Positions 20,698-26,179 of a stretch of 26,179 nt of DNA are shown here, piece after piece. A program made the position numbers and the translations under genes. This stretch comes from an uncultured Lachnobacterium sp. Lineage in GTDB: Bacteria > Bacillota > Clostridia > Lachnospirales > Lachnospiraceae. The notes beneath the pieces were generated by a model, which was not told where the DNA came from, searched no databases, and worked only from the letters and a program-made list of their open reading frames with translations. The stretch's first letter is position 1; each line of letters opens with the position of its first letter. The stretch lies in the NCBI GenBank assembly GCA_937889225.1, contig CALAST010000053.1, positions 1 to 26,179 on the forward strand, given 5' to 3'.

Positions 20698-22182
20698 ATG
20701 AAAAAATTATCAATTTCATTATTAGCGAATACCGTTATTAACCAAAGAAAAGAAAAAAATATGACACAGCAGCAGCTTGCTGATTTAACTGGCATTAATC
20801 GTGCTATGCTCAGCCGCCTTGAAAAACAGGATTATATCCCATTGATTCCACAATTAGAAAAACTTGGAGAAGTGCTTGGCTTTGACCCTGTTGCATTATT
20901 TATAGAAGAAACACAGCATCATTCCGTGGAAAAAGTATCTCCGCTTAACATTGCCGTTGCCGGAACAGGATATGTAGGATTATCCATTGCAACACTTCTT
21001 GCACAGCACAACCATGTTACAGCCGTTGATATTATCCCTGAAAAAGTAGATATGATTAACCATAAAAAATCACCAATTCAGGATGATTACATTGAAAAAT
21101 ATTTAGCGGAAAAAGACTTAGACCTAACAGCAACGACAGATGGTGCTTTTGCCTATAAAAATGCAGATTTTATTATTATCGCTGCACCTACCAATTATGA
21201 CAGCAAAAAGAACTATTTTGATACCTCTGCTGTTGAATCCGTAATTAAACTGGTATTAGAAGTTAATCCAAATGCCATTATGATTATTAAATCCACGATT
21301 CCGGTTGGCTATACCGCAAGCGTTCGTGAAAAATTCCATACCGAAAATATCCTTTTCAGCCCGGAATTTTTACGTGAATCTAAGGCTTTATACGATAACC
21401 TTTACCCAAGCCGTATTATCGTGTCTACTGATAAAAACAATGAGCGTCTGGATAAAGCTGCTCATATGTTTGCGGCACTTTTACAGGAAGGTGCTATCAA
21501 AGAAAATATTGATACCTTATTTATGGGTTCTACCGAAGCAGAAGCCGTAAAACTTTTTGCCAATACCTATTTAGCACTTCGTGTAAGCTATTTTAACGAA
21601 TTAGATACTTATGCAGAAATGAAAAATTTGGATACACAGGCAATTATCAATGGGGTCTGCCTTGACCCGCGAATCGGAACACATTACAATAATCCATCCT
21701 TTGGTTATGGCGGTTACTGCTTGCCAAAAGATACCAAACAGTTATTGGCAAACTATGACCAAGTTCCACAAAATATGATGAGTGCTATCGTAGAAAGCAA
21801 TCGCACCAGAAAAGACTTTATCGCAGACCAAGTGCTTCATATTGCAGGATATTATGATTACTACAACCGCGGTGACTTTGCTGCTGAAAATGAAAAAGAA
21901 TGCACTATCGGTGTATACCGTCTGACTATGAAGAGCAACTCCGATAACTTCCGCCAGAGCAGTATCCAAGGCGTTATGAAACGAATCAAAGCAAAAGGTG
22001 CCACCGTTATCGTATATGAACCAACATTGGAAAATGGAAGTACGTTCTTTGGAAGTAAAGTGGTAAATAATCTTGATGAATTTAAAAAACTGAGTCAGGC
22101 AATTATTGCAAACAGATATGATTCTTGCTTGGATGATGTGAAAGAGAAAGTTTATACACGCGATTTGTTCCGTAGAGATTAA
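20698..22182 (+). CDS. XRE-type HTH domain fused to UDP-glucose 6-dehydrogenase-type enzyme
   Basis: The 494 residues combine a DNA-binding domain (about 8-66: NTVINQRKEKNMTQQQLADL, INRAMLSRLEKQDYIPLIPQ, LEKLGEVLGFDP) with a complete nucleotide-sugar dehydrogenase. The enzyme part shows the NAD-binding AVAGTGYVGLSIATLL (86-101), IIIAAPTNYD, IKSTIPVGY, FSPEFLRESKALYDN, the Lys285 segment AVKLFANTYLALR, and the active-site GYGGYCLPKDT with Cys341. It should oxidise UDP-glucose (or a related UDP-sugar) to the uronic acid. Normal enzymes lack residues 1-80. An AAGGAG site precedes the start, and two identical dyads flank the promoter, suggesting autoregulation. No transferase operon follows; the next gene is an XRE regulator. 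Confidence 0.92.
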   Translation: MKKLSISLLANTVINQRKEKNMTQQQLADLTGINRAMLSRLEKQDYIPLIPQLEKLGEVLGFDPVALFIEETQHHSVEKVSPLNIAVAGTGYVGLSIATLLAQHNHVTAVDIIPEKVDMINHKKSPIQDDYIEKYLAEKDLDLTATTDGAFAYKNADFIIIAAPTNYDSKKNYFDTSAVESVIKLVLEVNPNAIMIIKSTIPVGYTASVREKFHTENILFSPEFLRESKALYDNLYPSRIIVSTDKNNERLDKAAHMFAALLQEGAIKENIDTLFMGSTEAEAVKLFANTYLALRVSYFNELDTYAEMKNLDTQAIINGVCLDPRIGTHYNNPSFGYGGYCLPKDTKQLLANYDQVPQNMMSAIVESNRTRKDFIADQVLHIAGYYDYYNRGDFAAENEKECTIGVYRLTMKSNSDNFRQSSIQGVMKRIKAKGATVIVYEPTLENGSTFFGSKVVNNLDEFKKLSQAIIANRYDSCLDDVKEKVYTRDLFRRD

Positions 22183-22223
22183 TTTTTTCCTTTGAAATTG
22201 TTGTTTTCTACTCTTACAAGGTT

Positions 22224-22253
22224 TTGTATTTATTCCTCAAATCTTGTTACAAT
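22224..22253 (+). promoter_or_regulatory. Promoter of XRE paralog B
   Basis: TTGTAT (22224-22229) and TACAAT (22248-22253) are 18 bp apart, 21 bases before the ATG. The surrounding leader (AAGGTTTTRTATTTA, then AAGAAAGAGGTACC) recurs upstream of paralog C at about 22824-22876, three bases shorter. Confidence 0.55.
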
Positions 22254-22273
22254 CTAAGAAAGAGGTACCGAAT

Positions 22274-22609
22274 ATGGAACGATTAAAATTTTTAAGAAAA
22301 CAACACAATCTAACACAACAACAATTAGCAGATATTTTGCACGTTAGCCAGCAATCTATTCATAAATATGAGCATAACATTACTCATCCTGACTTGGACA
22401 CATTAAGGAACTTGGCAAACTATTTCCATACTTCTGTGGACTATATATTGGGAATTACAGACATTCCCCATAAAATAGACCCTGTTACGGATACTATGCT
22501 CAATAATGCAGAATTAGACCTTCTGGAAAACTACCGAAATACTGGCGACTTGCGAAAAGAATTGCTTCAAGACATCATCTATAAATTTCTTGAAGCAAAT
22601 GCGAAATAA
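22274..22609 (+). CDS. XRE-family HTH regulator, paralog B
   Basis: This 111-residue protein closely resembles the proteins at 18258 and 22877. Its HTH spans residues 1-64 (LKFLRKQHNLTQQQLADIL, HVSQQSIHKYEHNITHPDLD, LRNLANYFHTSVDYILGI), followed by the shared tail TDIPHKIDPVTDTMLNNAE and a C-terminal helix. The GAGG site eight bases before 22274 fixes the start; an in-frame Met ten codons upstream lacks a site. The gene has its own promoter and a strong terminator (22664-22697), so it is monocistronic. It lies 91 bases after the HTH-dehydrogenase gene on the same strand. Confidence 0.9.
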   Translation: MERLKFLRKQHNLTQQQLADILHVSQQSIHKYEHNITHPDLDTLRNLANYFHTSVDYILGITDIPHKIDPVTDTMLNNAELDLLENYRNTGDLRKELLQDIIYKFLEANAK

Positions 22610-22663
22610 TGAGAACTTTCGCAGTTAAAATTTCATATCGTATGTTAACTGTTAAGAAACATG

Positions 22664-22697
22664 AAACAAGCTCAAGAATGAATTCTTGAGCTTGTTT
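22664..22697 (+). terminator. Terminator of XRE paralog B
   Basis: A perfect 16-bp stem (AAACAAGCTCAAGAAT and its complement) with only two bases between the arms and T-rich sequence after it. Confidence 0.88.
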
Positions 22698-22734
22698 TCT
22701 ATTATCCATATACCTTTTTCATTATTTTCCGCCA

Positions 22735-22779
22735 CCTATCAAGTGGATATTCGCAATCCACTTTTGCCACTTGATTCGG
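22735..22779 (+). repeat. Dispersed 'YPLD' hairpin repeat, copy 2
   Basis: This is the best-preserved copy. AAGTGGAT (22741-22748) pairs perfectly with ATCCACTT (22756-22763) around a seven-base loop. Alternatively ATCAAGTGG (22738-22746) pairs with CCACTTGAT (22767-22775), so two structures compete. CACC and GGTG flank the whole. The complement reads NQVAKVDCEYPLDRWRK. Confidence 0.75.
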
Positions 22780-22876
22780 TGAAATGATTATATTTTTATA
22801 AAAAGTATAGGTACTCTCTTTATAAGGTTTTATATTTAGTTCTCAACTATAAAAATTTAAGAAAGAGGTACCAAAT

Positions 22877-23221
22877 ATGGAACGATTAATACTTTTAAGA
22901 AAAAAACACCATTTGACTCAGCAAAAATTAGCAGACATTCTATATGTTAGTCAACAATCTATTCACAAATACGAACATGATATTACAACCCCTAATTTAG
23001 ACACACTAAAAAGCATGGCACACTATTTTAATACTTCTATAGATTATTTACTGGATTTAACGGATATTCCGCATAAAATAGAGCCTGTTACCGAAACTAT
23101 GCTTAATGTAGAAGAATTAGAGCTTGTGAGGACTTATCGAAATATAAGCGACTCACAAAAACATCTTATTCAAGCAACGATATATGAATTTCTTAGTGCG
23201 AATACTAAAATGTTAAAATAA
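22877..23221 (+). CDS. XRE-family HTH regulator, paralog C
   Basis: This 114-residue regulator is the third member of the paralog set. The HTH (LILLRKKHHLTQQKLADIL, YVSQQSIHKYEHDITTPNLD, LKSMAHYFNTSIDYLLDL) is followed by TDIPHKIEPVTETMLNVEE and a C-terminal helix. The start is identical in context to paralog B (GAAAGAGGTACC, then AAT and ATG). The coding sequence, the ribosome site and the upstream leader are all shared with B, so B and C arose by tandem duplication of a whole transcription unit; only C lies next to repeat copy 2 and upstream of the AAA-like protein. No terminator is evident after it, so it may be co-transcribed with the gene at 23353. Confidence 0.9.
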   Translation: MERLILLRKKHHLTQQKLADILYVSQQSIHKYEHDITTPNLDTLKSMAHYFNTSIDYLLDLTDIPHKIEPVTETMLNVEELELVRTYRNISDSQKHLIQATIYEFLSANTKMLK

Positions 23222-23264
23222 GATGTAACTTGCTAAAAATGGCATTTTAAGGTAGACTATTTAT

Positions 23265-23303
23265 GATAACAAGCAGCAAAGCAGATTTCGAATATCCGCT
23301 TGA
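23265..23303 (-). repeat. Dispersed 'YPLD' hairpin repeat, copy 3 (reverse orientation)
   Basis: On the minus strand TCAAGCGGATATTCGAAATC followed by TGCTTTGCTGCTTG matches copy 2. The T-A pair at 22744/22769 of copy 2 is a C-G pair here, so stem pairing is retained. The plus strand reads SSKADFEYPLDLP in frame with the extended form of the downstream gene. Confidence 0.7.
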
Positions 23304-23352
23304 CTTGCCTATCAATCATTTCAGAAATAAAAAATCCAGAAAGAAGGGCTAT

Positions 23353-24939
23353 ATGGGCAAATTCTTAAATCCGGATAACAGCACATTTCAAGTTGCATTG
23401 AATTCAAAGATATATGTGGATAAAACAGGACTTTTAGCTGAAACAAATGGCGTAATAGATACAAAACAAGCCTTACTGTGCAATAGCCGCCCCAGACGGT
23501 TTGGAAAGTCTACAACAGCAGATATGTTAACTGCTTATTATAGCAGAGGTTGTGATTCTGAGCAGCTTTTTGTGGGGAAAAAAATCAGCCAAAGCAAGAA
23601 TTTTAAGGAGCATCTCAATAAATATGATGTTATTCATTTTGATGTGCAATGGTGTAGCATGAGTGCTGGTTCAGCCGAAAATACTGTTTCATATATAACT
23701 CAAAAAGTTTTTAATGAGCTTCTGCAAGAATTTCCACAAGTTTCTTTTTCAAAGGAAAGTACATTAGGTGATATGCTATCTGATGTCACGCAAAAAACCG
23801 GACGAAAATTTATTATTATCATTGATGAGTGGGATGTCTTGATTCGTGATGAGGCAGAAAATGCAGCAATACAGAAAGAATATATTAACTTTCTCCGTGG
23901 ATTGTTTAAAGGAACAGAGCCTACAAAGTTTCTGCACTTGGCTTTTCTAACAGGTATTTTACCAATAAAGAAATTAAAAACACAATCCGCATTGAATAAT
24001 TTCTATGAATTTTCTATGCTGGATGCCAAAACACTTGCCCCTTACATTGGCTTTACAGAAAATGAGGTAAAAGAGCTTTGCAAAAGACATAACCGGGATT
24101 TTGAAAAAGTCAGACATTGGTATGATGGATATTTGCTAGGTAATTTACACATTTACAATCCTAATGCTGTTGTAAACCTTATGCTGTGGGGACAATTCAA
24201 AAGCTACTGGTCACAGACCGGAACATATGAATCCATCATTCCCCTTATCAATATGGATTTTGATGGATTGAAGACAGCCATCATCGCCATGCTGTCCGGT
24301 GCTTCTGTTAAGGTCAAAACCACATCATTTCAAAATGATATGGTTTCCTTCAGGAATAAGAATGATGTATTAACAGCGTTAATACATCTTGGATATCTTG
24401 CTTACGATCAAGATAAGGGAACTGCTTTTATTCCAAATGAAGAAATTAGGATGGAATTTGAGGAAGCCCTTGAAGAAACAAAATGGAACGAACTAATTCT
24501 TTTTCAACGTGAATCGAAAAATTTATTGGAAGCAACGTTGGATATGGATAATGAAACCGTAGCAGATGGAATTGAAAAAATCCACACACAGTTTGTTTCC
24601 ACGATTCAATACAATGATGAGAATTCACTCAGCAGCGTTTTAACGATAGCATATCTGTCAGCAATGCAGTATTATTTCATGCCAATACGAGAACTTCCGA
24701 CAGGAAGAGGATTTGCAGATTATGTATTCTTGCCAAAACCGGAATATATGGGCGAAATGCCAGCCTTACTTGTAGAATTGAAATGGAACAAGAAGGCAAC
24801 AACAGCATTACAGCAGATTAAGGAAAAGAACTATGTTCAGGCAATTTCCAATTATACCGGAAACATTTTATTGGTTGGTCTCAGTTATGATAAAAAGAGT
24901 AAAGAACATGAATGTTTGATTGAGGAATATACGCTTTAA
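23353..24939 (+). CDS. AAA-like ATPase with C-terminal PD-(D/E)XK nuclease-type domain
   Basis: This 528-residue protein belongs to the abundant AAA-ATPase-like/PD-(D/E)XK family of clostridia and Bacteroidetes, whose function is unsettled. The N-terminus MGKFLNPDNSTFQVALNSK and YVDKTGLL, the nucleotide-binding SRPRRFGKST (45-54), the Walker B-like FIIIIDEWDVLI, and HWYDGYLLG are family landmarks. The C-terminal nuclease-type fold shows GFADYVFLPKP then PALLVELKWNKKA (D...ExK). A frame extension starts at ATG 23263 with a weak AAGG site, but its 30 residues are encoded by repeat copy 3 and are foreign to the family; GAAGGG lies just before 23353. It ends two bases from a convergent gene. A defence or mobile-element role is often suggested but not shown. 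Confidence 0.85.
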   Translation: MGKFLNPDNSTFQVALNSKIYVDKTGLLAETNGVIDTKQALLCNSRPRRFGKSTTADMLTAYYSRGCDSEQLFVGKKISQSKNFKEHLNKYDVIHFDVQWCSMSAGSAENTVSYITQKVFNELLQEFPQVSFSKESTLGDMLSDVTQKTGRKFIIIIDEWDVLIRDEAENAAIQKEYINFLRGLFKGTEPTKFLHLAFLTGILPIKKLKTQSALNNFYEFSMLDAKTLAPYIGFTENEVKELCKRHNRDFEKVRHWYDGYLLGNLHIYNPNAVVNLMLWGQFKSYWSQTGTYESIIPLINMDFDGLKTAIIAMLSGASVKVKTTSFQNDMVSFRNKNDVLTALIHLGYLAYDQDKGTAFIPNEEIRMEFEEALEETKWNELILFQRESKNLLEATLDMDNETVADGIEKIHTQFVSTIQYNDENSLSSVLTIAYLSAMQYYFMPIRELPTGRGFADYVFLPKPEYMGEMPALLVELKWNKKATTALQQIKEKNYVQAISNYTGNILLVGLSYDKKSKEHECLIEEYTL

Positions 24940-24941
24940 GT

Positions 24942-25712
24942 TCAGAAATAATTGTAAGGCTTTAAAAGGTTCGCTAGAAAATTAAACAAGTGAAGATGGC
25001 AGACCATGGGGCTTATGTCCCAATGCCCTGCCATTCTTCTTAATTTGCTCGGTAACACTTTATTACAATCCGTAACTTCCGCATACTTTCTTATTACTGT
25101 ATTATCCACTAAAACACATGATAAAGATTTATTCTTTAAACAAGAATCACATCCATCACACATTAAATTATTTTCTCCTGTTACCTCCCAACACCTATTA
25201 AATGTTTTATTATAAATTCTTTCTGTTGTAGAAAACGCAACCTTATTTTCTTTTAATAAACGCTCTAATTCTCTGCTATACCCAATTCCATACACCTTTG
25301 CATGTTGCTTTAATAAAGAGTAAATTTTTAATTTTTCAAGATTTGGGAAAAAGGATACGATATTAGGTGAAGTCATCAATAATTGCTCAAAACATATATA
25401 ATTTACCATATGAAAATTATGTCTCTTACCTATTATCTGATGTATTTGACTTATTACAGCAGAAATCTCCGGATTATCCGTCGCATTATCTATACACACT
25501 ATATATAAATGATTATTTACATCAGCTTCCTTTGTGAGCACATTTAAATACTCTCTTATTTTTGATATCCCTACGGCATATTCTTCTTTTCCTAATGCTC
25601 GATTAATTTCTAAAGGCGTTACCACTTTATATTCTTTTTTTAATACATATCTTGAAATAAGCGACCAAAAATAATAACCACTACCATCATCCTCACATAT
25701 AATGTATCTCAT
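24942..25712 (-). CDS. Uncharacterised protein, possible TOPRIM-like partner of an ATPase
   Basis: The family of this 256-residue protein was not recognised. It opens with MRYIICEDDGSGYYFW, an acidic Gly-rich turn after the first strand, and later has LYIVCIDNATDNPEI, a strand ending in spaced Asp residues. An initial Glu and a later DxxxD are reminiscent of TOPRIM-type active sites, though this is only a pattern match. A CDGCDSC cluster with a further Cys (near 190-205) suggests zinc binding. The gene is downstream of the P-loop ATPase gene with a ten-base gap, and its GAGGG site overlaps that gene's end, so the two products should act together. ATPase plus TOPRIM-like pairs include anti-phage systems, but no specific match can be claimed. 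Confidence 0.75.
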   Translation of the reverse strand: MRYIICEDDGSGYYFWSLISRYVLKKEYKVVTPLEINRALGKEEYAVGISKIREYLNVLTKEADVNNHLYIVCIDNATDNPEISAVISQIHQIIGKRHNFHMVNYICFEQLLMTSPNIVSFFPNLEKLKIYSLLKQHAKVYGIGYSRELERLLKENKVAFSTTERIYNKTFNRCWEVTGENNLMCDGCDSCLKNKSLSCVLVDNTVIRKYAEVTDCNKVLPSKLRRMAGHWDISPMVCHLHLFNFLANLLKPYNYF

Positions 25713-25722
25713 ACTTCATCCC

Positions 25723-26136
25723 TCATGTATAATAATACATCTGTACCAATTTTTTACTTACATCATGAGTAATATAGGCTTTTTCATAATAGTCAAATAT
25801 CATCCCGGGAATATCTGCTCTAAGCATAAATAAAAAATAACTTGTTTTATTACTTAAAATACTGTCTATCATATCAGGATAATTCGTCAATAATATATCA
25901 GCCTCATCAATAATAAACAATGTATTTTCCATTCTTAAATCAGACTTATCCATACTTTCTATACCATTCATAAGCAACACGTCTATATTTTCGTTTGTTT
26001 TCTTATTTTTTACCGGATAATCCCCTATAACTTCCCATGTATTTAATACTGCTCGCAATGAATCACAAAAAAATGTTTTTCCAATCCCACTATCATCCTC
26101 AAGTTTTGTAAATCTATGCTTTAAGTGAAGCCTCAC
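25723..26136 (-). CDS. P-loop ATPase, 5'-truncated by a mobile-element end
   Basis: The 137 residues from a possible GTG at 26136 show a Walker A-type loop DDSGIGKTFF (the first Gly of GxxxxGK is Asp), a Walker B strand NTLFIIDEADILL, and a sensor-like SYFLFMLRADIP. The usual N-terminal strand and start codon are missing. The frame stays open to the window edge, but the DNA from 26125 on is the terminal hairpin of an IS200/IS605-like element, so native coding sequence probably begins at 26124 (LKHRFTK). Loss may be only 15-25 residues, and a fortuitous start inside the element could still produce protein. It is the upstream partner of the gene ending at 24942. Whether it is active or a decaying remnant cannot be told here. 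Confidence 0.65.
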   Translation of the reverse strand: MRLHLKHRFTKLEDDSGIGKTFFCDSLRAVLNTWEVIGDYPVKNKKTNENIDVLLMNGIESMDKSDLRMENTLFIIDEADILLTNYPDMIDSILSNKTSYFLFMLRADIPGMIFDYYEKAYITHDVSKKLVQMYYYT

Positions 26137-26179
26137 ACGACTAAAGTCGCGTGCTTCCCATAAGTGTAATTCTACACGT
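26125..26179 (-). mobile_element. Terminal hairpin (right end) of an IS200/IS605-type element, partial
   Basis: Read on the minus strand, GGGAAGCACGCGACTTTAGT then CGTGTGAGGCTTCAC forms a nine-pair stem (26134-26142 with 26145-26153, one G-T wobble) ending in TTCAC. A GACTTTAGTC hairpin followed by a TTCAC end is the known form of right ends of IS605/IS1341 (TnpB-carrying) elements. The element body would lie beyond the right edge, so no transposase or TnpB can be seen. The boundary at 26125 is inferred from this consensus. Confidence 0.65.

Noticed and set aside
24942..26136. Assignment of the two-gene module to a named defence system such as PARIS, Gabija or Septu
   Set aside because: Sizes and motifs do not match well enough: the ATPase is too small and the TOPRIM reading of the second protein is only a pattern match.
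1..26179. CRISPR array, tRNA or rRNA genes
   Set aside because: No regularly spaced repeats and no cloverleaf or conserved rRNA segments were seen on either strand.

Overview
The window is low-GC Firmicute DNA, most likely from a gut Lachnospiraceae-type clostridium. This is inferred from AT-rich, A/T-ending codon use, strong GGAGG-type ribosome sites, many U-tailed hairpin terminators and gene families typical of that group. No rRNA, tRNA or CRISPR array was seen. The left half is mostly cell-surface housekeeping and the right half is mostly accessory.

Positions 1-6.7 kb, nearly all minus strand, hold a partial UDP-galactopyranose mutase (glf), a membrane-anchored HtrA-type serine protease, a eukaryotic-type UDP-sugar pyrophosphorylase, and a likely operon of phosphoglucomutase, a small zinc-ribbon protein and an LCP-family wall-polymer ligase. 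On the plus strand, 6.9-8.8 kb carries a two-gene unit: a Nudix-fold protein with a ruined catalytic box and a MerR-methyltransferase fusion. Positions 8.9-12.45 kb are the complete dTDP-L-rhamnose operon (rfbA-rfbB-rfbD-rfbC, minus strand). Together with the HTH-UDP-sugar dehydrogenase at 20.7 kb, the left half supplies UDP-Galf, UDP-sugars, dTDP-rhamnose, probably UDP-glucuronate, and an enzyme that attaches glycopolymers to the wall.

Positions 12.5-18.2 kb hold a divergent JAB/MPN-like protein, a 51-residue secreted peptide (13515-13670) ending in a PapR-like SDLP segment, and a convergent 626-residue regulator that looks like two RRNPP-type (HTH plus helical repeat) units fused in tandem. 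A three-gene XRE operon of unknown function follows, then a VanZ-like protein next to the 3' remnant of a dicarboxylate-type symporter.

Positions 18.2-23.2 kb hold several XRE regulators. Three are close paralogs, and two of these share a duplicated leader. A DUF1015 gene diverges from the most unusual enzyme here, an N-terminal HTH domain fused to a UDP-glucose dehydrogenase, with two identical 18-bp dyad sites placed around its own promoter. Positions 23.3-26.2 kb hold an AAA-like ATPase/PD-(D/E)XK protein, an unrecognised two-gene P-loop ATPase module, and the terminal hairpin of what looks like an IS200/IS605-type element that has cut the 5' end of the ATPase gene.

A roughly 40-bp repeat occurs at least four times (about 566, 18086, 22735 and 23265). 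It can form alternative hairpins and, on its other strand, reads as a conserved peptide of the type KxDCxYPLD. It explains one probably wrong N-terminal extension and one doubtful small ORF. The best candidates for something undescribed are the tandem regulator with its peptide, the HTH-dehydrogenase with twin operators, and this repeat. All were judged by eye without database searches.
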